A DNA stretch of 30,987 nucleotides from assembly GCA_964542425.1 (NCBI GenBank), contig CAZIUB010000082.1:1-30987 (forward strand), given 5' to 3'. A program made the translations under genes and the position numbers. Source of the DNA: Dongia_A sp964542425. GTDB lineage: Bacteria; Pseudomonadota; Alphaproteobacteria; Dongiales; Dongiaceae. The notes beneath the pieces were generated by a model, which worked only from the letters and a program-made list of their open reading frames with translations, was not told the origin of the DNA and ran no database searches. Of this stretch, positions 1 to 7,851 are shown in pieces; the stretch's first letter is position 1, and the number at the start of each line of letters is the position of its first letter.

Positions 1-1191
1 ATTCGTCACGGCGGCGGCGAAAAGCTGATCTGGCGTCACAATGATTTGGCCGATCTCGAGCGGATCCGCGGCGCCTTCCCGCGCGCGGTCTGGCATGGAC
101 CCAACGGACCGGTGGAAGTCACCGTCTGGTGTTCCAACGACTACCTCGGGATGGGTCAGCATCCGGTTGTCATCGCCGCGATGCAGGAGGCCTTGACGCG
201 CTGCGGCGCCGGCGCCGGCGGCACGCGCAACATTTCCGGCACGAACCACTACCATGTCCTGTTGGAGCGCGAGCTCAGCGACCTCCACGGCAAGGAAGCG
301 GCGTTGATCTTCGGTTCCGGCTACAACGCCAACGAGGCGGCCCTCAGCACACTGGGCCGGATCATGCCGGGTTGCGTGATTTTTTCCGACGCGCTCAACC
401 ACGCCTCGATGGTCGAGGGGATCCGGCACAGCGGCTGCGAGAAGCGGATCTTCAAGCACAACGATGCGGCCGACCTCGAACAGGCGCTCGCGGCGATCGA
501 TCCGGCGCGTCCCAAACTGATCGCGTTCGAATCGGTCTATTCGATGGACGGTGACATGGCGCCGATCGCCGAGTTGTGCGACGTAGCCGAGCGCCACGGC
601 GCCCTTATCTTCCTCGACGAAGTACATGCGGTCGGCCTCTATGGGCCGGGCGGCGGGGGCATCGCCGAGCGCGATGGCGTGGCCGACCGGCTCGACGTCA
701 TCCAGGGAACGCTGGCCAAAGCCTTCGGTTGTTTCGGCGGCTACATCGCCGGCTCGGCGGCACTCGTGGATTTCGTGCGCAGCTTCGCGTCGGGCTTCAT
801 CTTCACCACCGCACTGCCGCCGCACATCGCCGCCGGGGCCCTGGCCAGCCTGCGCCACCTGCGGACGAGCGGCGAGGAGCGCGCGCGCCATCAGGAACGG
901 GCCGCGACCCTGAAGCGCCGTCTGACCGAGGCCGAGCTGCCGGTCATGATCTCGGACAGCCACATCGTGCCGATCTTGGTGGGTGACGCGGCGCTGTGCA
1001 AACGGGCGAGCGATGAACTGCTGGCCCGACACGCCATCTATGTGCAGCCGATCAACTTCCCGACGGTGCCCCGCGGGACCGAGCGGCTGCGTCTCACGCC
1101 CTCGCCGCTGCACAGCGATTCCGACATCGACAATCTCGTCGGCGGGCTCGGCGAGGTCTGGGCAGCACTCGGCCTGCGGTGCGCGGCGTGA
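1..1191 (+). CDS. hemA: 5-aminolevulinate synthase, 5'-partial with an abnormal N-terminal junction
   Basis: PLP-dependent ALAS, condensing glycine and succinyl-CoA in the C4 route to heme. Family signatures from 46 on: WCSNDYLGMG, GTRNISGTNH, SDALNHASM, the cofactor-binding DEVHAVGLYG, and the Schiff-base lysine in TLAKAFG (codon 718-720). The C-terminus is complete, with TGA at 1189-1191. The frame is open to base 1, but the first ~15 codons are not a normal ALAS N-terminus: they resemble an internal stretch of the same protein (421-480) joined at the shared ADLE motif. True family N-termini read into ADLERI from a short leader, so the real start lies outside the window or has been replaced. 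A TTG at 46 is the only nearby start and is unlikely to be native. The gene sits just upstream of ccmE, linking heme supply to cytochrome c assembly. Confidence 0.93.
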   Translation: MRHGGGEKLIWRHNDLADLERIRGAFPRAVWHGPNGPVEVTVWCSNDYLGMGQHPVVIAAMQEALTRCGAGAGGTRNISGTNHYHVLLERELSDLHGKEAALIFGSGYNANEAALSTLGRIMPGCVIFSDALNHASMVEGIRHSGCEKRIFKHNDAADLEQALAAIDPARPKLIAFESVYSMDGDMAPIAELCDVAERHGALIFLDEVHAVGLYGPGGGGIAERDGVADRLDVIQGTLAKAFGCFGGYIAGSAALVDFVRSFASGFIFTTALPPHIAAGALASLRHLRTSGEERARHQERAATLKRRLTEAELPVMISDSHIVPILVGDAALCKRASDELLARHAIYVQPINFPTVPRGTERLRLTPSPLHSDSDIDNLVGGLGEVWAALGLRCAA

Positions 1192-1206
1192 CCCCGGGGA
1201 TCGCTC

Positions 1207-1656
1207 GTGAAGCCCAAGCACCAGCGTCTAGGCTTATTGCTGATCGGGTTGGCGTTGCTGGGATCGGCGGCCGGCCTCGTCCTCTACGCCACGAGTGACA
1301 CGCTAGTGTATTTTTACAGCTCAAGCGATGTACAGACCAAACAGATGCCGAAAGGAAGGCCGTTCCGGCTCGGCGGATTGGTCGAAATCGGCAGCATGCG
1401 AAAGGACGATGATGGCGTCACCGTGCGGTTTCAAGTGAGCGATGGCGCTCATGTTGTTCCAGTCGCCTATCGCGGCATTCTGCCCGATCTGTTTCGCGAG
1501 GGGCAGGGCGTGGTGGCGCAAGGCGCGCTCGGCGCCGACGGCGTGTTCGTGGCCAGCGAAGTACTCGCCAAGCATGATGAGAACTACATGCCTCGGGAAG
1601 TGGTCGATGCGTTGAAGGCCTCCGGCCACTGGCGTGAAGGCCAGGTCAGTCCATGA
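1207..1656 (+). CDS. ccmE: Cytochrome c maturation heme chaperone CcmE
   Basis: Periplasm-facing, membrane-anchored heme chaperone of System I that binds heme covalently and passes it to the CcmF/H ligation complex. 149 aa, a normal length. A single N-terminal membrane anchor (about residues 9-28) is followed by the beta-barrel (OB-fold) domain. The heme-binding motif is LAKHDENYMP with His123 and Tyr127. The start is a GTG at 1207, 15 bases after the hemA stop, with a weak purine-rich CGGGGA stretch upstream. The stop overlaps the ccmF start by 4 bases (ATGA), indicating translational coupling. Confidence 0.96.
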   Translation: MKPKHQRLGLLLIGLALLGSAAGLVLYATSDTLVYFYSSSDVQTKQMPKGRPFRLGGLVEIGSMRKDDDGVTVRFQVSDGAHVVPVAYRGILPDLFREGQGVVAQGALGADGVFVASEVLAKHDENYMPREVVDALKASGHWREGQVSP

Positions 1657-3607
1657 TCGTCGAGCTCGGCCATTACGCGCTGGTGCTGGCGCTCGGCCTG
1701 GCGCTGATCCAAGCGATCCTGCCGCTGCTGGGCGCGGCGCGCAATCATGCCGGCTGGATGGCGGTGGCCGTTCCAGCGGCCCAGGGTCAATTCCTGTTTA
1801 TCGCTCTGGCGTTCGCGGCGCTGACCCAGGCATTCGTCACTTCGGACTTTTCCGTTCGAACGGTCGCGCAACACTCCAATTCGGCGATGCCGATGCTCTA
1901 CAAAGTGACCGCCGTGTGGGGCAATCATGAAGGCTCACTGCTGCTGTGGGTATTGATTCTATCCTTGTTCGGCGCGGCGGTGGCCAGCTTCGGTCGCAAT
2001 CTGCCGCCTGGCCTGAAGGCTCGCGCGCTGTCGGTACAGGCGCTGATCGCCGTCGGATTCCTGACCTTCATGTTGTTCACCTCCAACCCATTCCGGCGCC
2101 TCTACCCACCACCGCCAGATGGCGCCGATCTCAATCCACTGCTGCAAGACCCGGGCCTCGCCTTCCATCCGCCGATGCTCTATCTGGGCTATGTCGGATT
2201 CTCGATGGCATTCTCGTTCGCCGTCGCCGCCCTGATCGAGGGCCGGGTCGATGCCGCCTGGGCGCGCTGGGTCCGGCCCTGGACGCTCTCACCGCCGGTA
2301 TCGGGCTCGGCAGCTGGTGGGCCTATTACGAGTTGGGGTGGGGCGGCTGGTGGTATTGGGACCCGGTCGAGAACGCGTCCTTCATGCCCTGGCTTCTCGG
2401 CACCGCGCTCCTGCATTCGTCGATCGTGGTCGAGAAGCGCGACGCGCTCAAGAGCTGGACCATCCTGCTCGCCATCCTGACCTTTGCCATGAGCCTGCTC
2501 GGCACCTTCCTGGTCCGCTCGGGCGTGTTGACCTCGGTCCGTACCTTCGCCAGCGATCCGGCGCGCGGCGTCTTCATCCTGATGCTGCTGGTGATCCTGA
2601 TTGGCGGATCACTGTTGCTGTTTGCGCTGCGCGCGCCCTCGCTTAAGGCGGGCGGCTTGTTTCAGCCGATCAGCCGCGAAGGCGCGCTCATGATCAACAA
2701 TCTTCTCTTGGTGGTGGCCGGGGCGGTGGTGTTTTGGGGGACATTCCAGCCGCTGTTCATTGAACTCGCCGGCGGCGGCAAGGTCTCGGTCGGCGCGCCC
2801 TGGTATAACATCACCTTTGTGCCGTTTTTCGCCGTGTTGGTGCTGCTCATGGCGGTCGGTCCGTTTTTGCCGTGGAAGCGGGGCGACCTCGCGGCCGCGC
2901 TCGGCCGACTGGTCGCGGCGGCAATCGCCGCCCTTCTGGTTGCCGCCGGCACCGCTTGGCTCAAGAGTGACGGACCGCTCCTGGCGGTGCTCGGCATGGC
3001 GCTCGGTGTTTGGCTCTTGGTGGGCACGTTGGTGGAGTTTGTCGGCCGGATCGGGCTCGTGCGAAAGCCGGGCGACTCTTGGCACCGGGCGCGCCAGCTG
3101 CCGCGCGCCGCCTATGGCATGACACTGGCCCATGCCGGTCTCGCGATCGCCATCCTCGGCATCACCGGATCCTCGGCCTGGAAGCAGGAGGAAATCCGCA
3201 TCATGCGGGCGGGCGAATCCGTCACGGTCGCGGGCTACGACTACCGCTTCGAGGGCGCCCTGGAGATTGCCGGCCCCAACTATCTCGCGACTCGCGCCAA
3301 ATTCATCGTGACCCGCGACGGCGACCCGGTCGCCGTGCTGACGCCGGAAAAGAGGGTCTACAATGTACAAGGCATGCCGACCACCGAAGCCGCGATTCAC
3401 ACCACCGGACTTGCCGACCTCTACACCGTGATCGGCGATCCGGACGGAAGGGGCGGCTGGACGGTACGGTTGTTCCACGAGCCGCTGGTTCCGTGGTTGT
3501 GGGCCGGCATTTTGCTGATGGTTGCCGGCGGCCTGGTCTCTCTCACCGATCGGCGCCTGCGGGTTGGCACGCCAACCCGCCGAACGGCGGCCATCGCCAG
3601 CGCGTGA
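1653..3607 (+). pseudogene. ccmF: Cytochrome c heme lyase subunit CcmF, frameshifted by an internal deletion
   Basis: CcmF is the polytopic membrane core of the System I heme lyase. Frame 3 from ATG 1653 encodes a normal N-terminal half through WARWVRPWTL. The correct protein then continues in frame 2 from about 2288 as LTAGIGLGSWWAYYELGW, through the WWD heme-handling domain (GWGGWWYWDPVEN) to TGA at 3605-3607. In homologues, about five residues (AAWxF-like) separate the two halves. Their absence plus the phase change implies a net loss of about 16 bases at 2286-2290, not a one-base sequencing slip. Read literally, the N-terminal frame runs on to about 2480 as nonsense, so a full-length product is not expected. 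A split-gene arrangement (as in plant mitochondria, where CcmF is several polypeptides) is conceivable but no good start with a Shine-Dalgarno site is evident for the second half. The 5' end overlaps ccmE by 4 bases; ccmG follows 10 bases on. Confidence 0.9.
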
Positions 3608-3617
3608 GCCAAAGCCC

Positions 3618-4157
3618 ATGTCGCGGCGACTGCTCTTTGTTCTGCCGATCGTGTTGTTCGCGATCGTCGCTCTCTATCTGGTGAATGCGCTGCAGCCTGG
3701 ACGCGATCCCTCCATCGTGCCCTCGGCCTTGATCGGCAAGCCGGCGCCGGAAGTTTCGTTGCCGCCACTGTTCGAGGACCTACCGGGCATCCTGCCGGCC
3801 GATCTCAAGGGCCAAGTGGTGCTGGTAAACTTCTTTGCTTCCTGGTGCGCGCCCTGCCGCGCCGAGCATCCGGTGTTACTCCGCCTGGCGCGCGAGGAAG
3901 GCACTGCGCTGCTGGGCATCGCCTACAAGAACAAGCCGGAGGAGGCGCGTGCCTTCTTGCTGGAACTCGGCAACCCGTACGCTCGGGTCGGCATGGACGA
4001 GAACGGCCGCGCCGGAATCGAGTTCGGGCTCTATGGCGTGCCGGAGACCTTTGTCATCGACAAGAATGGCATTATTCGATTCCGCGAGGCGGGGCCTTTG
4101 ACGGCGGCGTTGCTGGAGGAAACCCTGCTGCGCCTGATCGCCGAGTTGCGATTGTAA
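3618..4157 (+). CDS. ccmG: Thiol:disulfide interchange protein CcmG/DsbE
   Basis: Membrane-tethered periplasmic thioredoxin that keeps apocytochrome c CXXCH cysteines reduced for heme attachment. 179 aa. N-terminal anchor at residues about 4-24, then a thioredoxin fold with the active site WCAPC at residues 76-80 and the cis-proline loop GVPETFVID. The ATG at 3618 gives the usual family length and a membrane anchor right at the N-terminus; longer in-frame upstream extensions would run back into ccmF coding sequence. It shares one base with ccmH (TAATG at 4155-4159). Confidence 0.96.
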   Translation: MSRRLLFVLPIVLFAIVALYLVNALQPGRDPSIVPSALIGKPAPEVSLPPLFEDLPGILPADLKGQVVLVNFFASWCAPCRAEHPVLLRLAREEGTALLGIAYKNKPEEARAFLLELGNPYARVGMDENGRAGIEFGLYGVPETFVIDKNGIIRFREAGPLTAALLEETLLRLIAELRL

Positions 4158-4654
4158 TGACGCGCGTTCTTGCCCTTTGTCTGTTGCTGGGGTCGATTTT
4201 GTCCTGGGCGTCGCCAGCCTTCGCCGTCGAGCCCGGCGAGATGCTGAGCGATCCGGCGCTTGAGGCGCGGGCGCGCGCCATCAGCCGGGAGATTCGTTGC
4301 CTGGTCTGTCAGAATCAATCGATCGACGATTCCAACGCCGATCTGGCGCGCGATTTGCGCCTGCTGGTGCGCGAATTGCTGCGGGCCGGCGATAGCGATG
4401 AACAAGTCCACCTTTATCTGGTGGAACGCTATGGCGAATTCATTCTCCTGCGGCCGCCGATCAGGCGCGGCACTTATGCGCTCTGGTTCGGGCCGGCGAT
4501 CATGCTGGTTCTGGCGCTGGCCGTGATCATCGCGTTCTTCCAACGGCAAAAGACGCGGCCAGCAGCGTTCGACGATCTGACGCCGGAGGAACGCGGCCGG
4601 GTCCAGGCCGAACTCACCCAGCATGGCGATGCCGGGGGCGACGGCTCGCGATGA
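4157..4654 (+). CDS. ccmH: Cytochrome c maturation protein CcmH
   Basis: Thiol oxidoreductase subunit of the System I heme lyase that works with CcmG and CcmF on the apocytochrome CXXCH. 165 aa. Signal peptide at residues 1-23 (ends SPAFA), then the family motif RCLVCQNQSI with Cys48 and Cys51, a three-helix domain, one C-terminal transmembrane helix (about residues 110-128) and a short cytoplasmic tail. This is the short alphaproteobacterial form without the TPR extension; CcmI is encoded separately next door. The ATG at 4157 overlaps the ccmG stop by one base, and the TGA overlaps the ccmI start (ATGA, 4651-4654). Confidence 0.96.
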   Translation: MTRVLALCLLLGSILSWASPAFAVEPGEMLSDPALEARARAISREIRCLVCQNQSIDDSNADLARDLRLLVRELLRAGDSDEQVHLYLVERYGEFILLRPPIRRGTYALWFGPAIMLVLALAVIIAFFQRQKTRPAAFDDLTPEERGRVQAELTQHGDAGGDGSR

Positions 4655-6060
4655 TGTTATGGCTGATCGCCGCTTTCATGACGGCCGTCGCCCTTGGCTT
4701 GGTGCTGCGGCCGCTGCTGGGCGTCCAAGCCAAGGCCGAGGCGCGCGCGAATTACGATCTCGCGGTCTATCGCGATCAATTGACGGAGATCGATCGCGAT
4801 ATCGCGCGCGGCTTGCTGTCGGGGGAACAAGCCAAGGCCGCTCGCATCGAGATCGAGCGGCGCATCTTGGCGGCGATTGGCGATGCCAAGGCCACCCCCT
4901 CGGGAGGACCAGCGCCAGTGGCGCGCCTGACCGCGATGATTGTGGCCATTGTCGGGCCGCTGGCGGCTCTCGGTCTCTATCTGCACTTGGGTTTGCCCGG
5001 ACTGCCGGCCCATCCGTTTGAGTCCCGGGCAGCGCTCTTGGCGACCGATGGCGAGACGGGTGGAGAATCGCCGACCAGCGGGGCCGATCTGGCCGCGTTG
5101 ACCCGAAAACTTGCCGATCGCATGGCCGCCAATCCCGATGATCCAGCGGGATGGCAAACGCTCGCCCGCGCCTATTCGACGCTCGGTCAATTCGATAAGA
5201 GCGCCGAGGCCTATGACAAAACCATCGAACATGGCGCGAACGATGCCGCAATCCATTCGGCCCGCGGCGAGGCACTGGTCATGAGGTCGGATGGCCAGGT
5301 CATCGAGGCAGCGCGCCAGGCCTTCGAGACCGCGATGCGGATCGATTCCAAGGATTCGCGGGCGCGCTACTATCTGGGCCTGGCGGAGGCCCAGGCCGGC
5401 CGGCTTAAGCCCGCGCTCGACCAGTGGCTGCGATTGGAGGCCGATGGGGCGCCCGAGGCGCCCTGGCGCAAGGATGTTGCTGCCCAAATCGACCAGACCG
5501 CCCGCGCCCTCGGCCTCGATCCCGCGACATTGCCAGGCCGCCCGCCGCCACCGGAAACCTCGCCCGGCCCGAATGCCGGCGACATGGCTGCCGCAGCTGA
5601 TATGGCACCGGAAGAGCGTGAGGTCTTGATCCGGGGCATGGTCGAGGGCTTGGCCGAGCGAATGAAGAACAATCCCGACGATCTCGCCGGTTGGCGGAAA
5701 CTCGGTCGCGCCTATGTGGTGCTGGGAGATTTCGCGTCGGCGCGCGATGCTTGGGCGAGGGCGGCCGCACTGGCGCCCAGCGATACTGAAGTGCTGCTTG
5801 GCTATGCCGAAGCGCTGGTGGGCAATGAAAGCGACGATACGAAACTGCCGGCCGAATTTGCCCCGCTCGTGGAGCGCATTCGAACGATCGCGCCCGACAA
5901 CAAACTCGGCCTGTTCTTTGCCGGGCTGGTCGAACGGGCGGCTGGCCGGACCGCCGAGGCGCGGATTCTATGGCGACAATTGATCGATCAATTGCCGGCG
6001 GGCTCACCGGATCGCGCCCTGCTGCAACGCCGCCTCGACGCGCTCGACAGCGGCGGTTAA
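4651..6060 (+). CDS. ccmI: Cytochrome c biogenesis TPR protein CcmI (CycH)
   Basis: Apocytochrome c chaperone of the System I lyase. 469 aa. Two N-terminal transmembrane helices (about residues 3-22 and 90-112) flank a cytoplasmic coiled-coil/leucine-zipper-like loop (YRDQLTEIDRDIARG), as in CcmI. The periplasmic part carries TPR repeats: LADRMAANPDDPAGWQTLAR at about residues 151-170 and a second matching block, LAERMKNNPDDLAGWRKLGR, at about 335-354. The ATG at 4651 overlaps the ccmH stop by 4 bases. It is the last gene of the ccm run; after TAA 6060 only a 60-base gap precedes an MFS fragment. Confidence 0.94.
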   Translation: MMLWLIAAFMTAVALGLVLRPLLGVQAKAEARANYDLAVYRDQLTEIDRDIARGLLSGEQAKAARIEIERRILAAIGDAKATPSGGPAPVARLTAMIVAIVGPLAALGLYLHLGLPGLPAHPFESRAALLATDGETGGESPTSGADLAALTRKLADRMAANPDDPAGWQTLARAYSTLGQFDKSAEAYDKTIEHGANDAAIHSARGEALVMRSDGQVIEAARQAFETAMRIDSKDSRARYYLGLAEAQAGRLKPALDQWLRLEADGAPEAPWRKDVAAQIDQTARALGLDPATLPGRPPPPETSPGPNAGDMAAAADMAPEEREVLIRGMVEGLAERMKNNPDDLAGWRKLGRAYVVLGDFASARDAWARAAALAPSDTEVLLGYAEALVGNESDDTKLPAEFAPLVERIRTIAPDNKLGLFFAGLVERAAGRTAEARILWRQLIDQLPAGSPDRALLQRRLDALDSGG

Positions 6061-6120
6061 AGTCCACTCGGCCACCTCCCTCGCACAGGCTGGCCGCGGC
6101 AACGGATAGCGGCGTCGGAC

Positions 6121-6525
6121 ATGCGCATGGCGCTCAATTCAAACACCATCGGCATGGCGCTCTCGGCTTTGGGATTGCCGGCGATGGCCGCGGGCGAATT
6201 GCGTGCCATGCTTGTCGGTCTTGCCTTCTTCGGCGTCGGCACCTTCCTCGCGCAAGCGGCGGCGACCGGCCATGTCAGTCGACGGGCGGCGGGCGATCGG
6301 GGTGCGGCCAGCGGCCTCTATCTCGCCAGCTACTTCTCGGGCGGGCTCGCGGGCAGCTTTGTCCTAGGCCGCGTCTTTGACCGATTCGGCTGGGAGGCTT
6401 GCGTCGCCGGAATCGGTATGGCGATTCTGGCCGGCGCGCTCCTCACCTATTACCTCAAGGAGTCAAATTCGGTGCCGATGCCAGGCGCGATTATTGCAGC
6501 GCCTTCGCCTCCTCCCAGAACTTGA
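6121..6525 (+). pseudogene. MFS transporter C-terminal remnant
   Basis: The translation matches the last third of a major facilitator permease: hydrophobic helices around VGLAFFGVGTFLAQAAATG, then the characteristic GAASGLYLASYFSGGLAGSFVLGRVFDRFGW and a final helix ending ALLTYYL. Full MFS proteins have about 400 residues and 12 helices; only about 4 helices are here, and none of the three frames in 6061-6120 continues the missing N-terminus. The frame runs into the 3' end of the convergent binding-protein gene (overlap 6491-6525), so the natural C-terminus is probably lost too. I read it as a relic, not a working transporter. Confidence 0.7.
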
Positions 6526-7606
6526 TGTATTTGGCGTTGCGCTCGCTCTCGATCGGTTGGAAAAGAATTCCGCTCTCCAGATGTTTGACCGGGTCGGTGA
6601 TGCCGAGTGCGGCAACCTGGGCCGGATCGGCCATCTCGAAGGCCTTGCGGTTGCTGTGGCCGTAGCCGTACACCTCGATCATGTACTTCCCGGTCTCCGG
6701 CGAGATCCAGGCATCGACGAAATCATAGGCCGCACTCTCCTCGGCCTTGCCGGAATTGAGCATGGTGAGCCCGCAGAGCCAGGTGAAGATGCCTTCCTTC
6801 GGCACCGCGTAGCGAACCGCCAATCCCTCGGCCTTCAGACTTTTCACGGTTTCGTTCCAGGCATAGCCGGCGACGATTTCGCCCGAGGCCAGAGCTTGGT
6901 TCAGTTCGGTCACATCCTTCCACAGGAAGCGCGAGTTCTTGACCCCCTTCAAGACCAGGTCCTTGGTCGCCGCCAGTTCCTCGTCCGACATCTGGAAGAT
7001 CTTGCCCGCGCCATAGCCCAGCATCAGCCCGGCGATCTCGACCACCACCTCGTTGTCGGTCAAGGCGACGCGGCCGGCATACTTGTCATCGAAGAAAATG
7101 CCCCAGGATTCGTTCTTGGCATAATCCGCGTCCACCAGATCGGTGCGATAGGCGATCCCGGAATTGCCCCAATCGGCGGGTGCCATCATCACCTGCCCAT
7201 CGATCATGACACCGGCGCCGGTCTGCAGCGGCTCGAAGATGTCCTTCCAATTGGAAAGCCGCGTCGTGTCGATCGGCTTGGTGAGCTTGGCCTCGACGAA
7301 ACGGCCGACCGAATAGGTGCAGGGATGCATGATGTCGGCACCGAAACCGCCGCGCACCTTTTGCAGCGCCTCCTCCTCGTCCTGGAAAATCGAGAAATCC
7401 GGGGCATTGCCGTGCTTCGTGACATAGGCCGAGAACAGTTCCGGAATGACATAGTTGCTCCATTCCAGGCAGGTGAGCGGGTCCTTGGCGAGCGCGCGCT
7501 TGGGCAACAGCGCCACACCGATCCCGAAGGCGCCGGCGCCCTTGATCATGTCTCGGCGCGAGACCCGGCCCCGGGCCATGCGGTCGATGAATTTCAGCCT
7601 GTTCAT
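6491..7606 (-). CDS. Polyamine-type ABC transporter substrate-binding protein (PotD/PotF-like), Tat-exported
   Basis: Periplasmic solute-binding protein of the spermidine/putrescine class. 371 aa from the ATG at 7606, preceded by GGGAGAG at good spacing. The N-terminus has a twin-arginine signal, SRRDMIKGAG followed by a hydrophobic stretch ending KRALA, so export is probably through Tat. The mature part begins with a PotD-like LTCLEWSNYVIPEL strand, followed by a class II periplasmic binding-protein fold (DIMHPCTYSV, APADWGNSGIAYRTD, LALTDN-type motifs). A longer upstream reading frame exists but lacks family similarity. It diverges from its permease genes (start 7852). Ligand specificity cannot be read from sequence; gamma-aminobutyrate, putrescine and related cations are typical of relatives. 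Confidence 0.9.
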   Translation of the reverse strand: MNRLKFIDRMARGRVSRRDMIKGAGAFGIGVALLPKRALAKDPLTCLEWSNYVIPELFSAYVTKHGNAPDFSIFQDEEEALQKVRGGFGADIMHPCTYSVGRFVEAKLTKPIDTTRLSNWKDIFEPLQTGAGVMIDGQVMMAPADWGNSGIAYRTDLVDADYAKNESWGIFFDDKYAGRVALTDNEVVVEIAGLMLGYGAGKIFQMSDEELAATKDLVLKGVKNSRFLWKDVTELNQALASGEIVAGYAWNETVKSLKAEGLAVRYAVPKEGIFTWLCGLTMLNSGKAEESAAYDFVDAWISPETGKYMIEVYGYGHSNRKAFEMADPAQVAALGITDPVKHLESGILFQPIESERNAKYIKFWEEAKALQ

Positions 7607-7682
7607 GACGCTCTCCCTGCTTGATTGAATTTGATTCGGCAATTGGTGGCGCACATCGCGCCGAGCGCTTGAAACCATGGCA

Positions 7683-7711
7683 ATCGTTCTGCGGAAATCA
7701 CCGCATGTCAA
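7683..7711 (-). promoter_or_regulatory. Candidate sigma70-type promoter with palindromic spacer for the binding-protein gene
   Basis: On the minus strand, TTGACA (7706-7711), 17 bases, then AACGAT (7683-7688), about 77 bases upstream of the ATG at 7606. The 17-base spacer contains an inverted repeat, TGCGG-N6-CCGCA, a plausible operator because a protein bound there would block RNA polymerase. A second small dyad, GTCA-N4-TGAC, overlaps the -35 side. The site lies in the divergent intergenic region shared with the permease operon. Confidence 0.4.
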
Positions 7712-7749
7712 CAATGACTTGATGCAATTAACTATTTTCACGGAAATGG

Positions 7750-7780
7750 TTGACAATTGCTGGCGCGCTGCTGGCACTAT
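7750..7780 (+). promoter_or_regulatory. Weak candidate promoter for the permease/ATPase operon
   Basis: TTGACA at 7750-7755 is a perfect -35 hexamer. The best -10 is CACTAT at 7775-7780 with a long 19-base spacer. It lies 72 bases upstream of the permease ATG at 7852. The -10 is poor, so the call rests mainly on the -35 and on position. Confidence 0.25.
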
Positions 7781-7851
7781 TGCCGTCGCCGCCGAATGCG
7801 GGGAAAAGACCGTCGGGTTCGTGGAAAACAAGGGACGAGGGCCATGAAACC

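Noticed and set aside
2270..2300. Programmed frameshift in ccmF
   Set aside because: There is no slippery heptamer at the joint, and about five conserved codons are missing, which a ribosomal slip would not explain.
2609..3619. Long antisense reading frame (336 codons) opposite ccmF
   Set aside because: It is low-complexity, rich in R, Q, H and A, and mirrors high-GC codon use of ccmF; similar shadows exist opposite most genes here, for example at 8943-9761, 13649-14257, 20330-21289 and 26560-27372.
6061..6120. Upstream extension of the MFS remnant
   Set aside because: All three forward frames in this stretch were read; none continues the transporter, and the in-frame TAA of ccmI lies directly before it.
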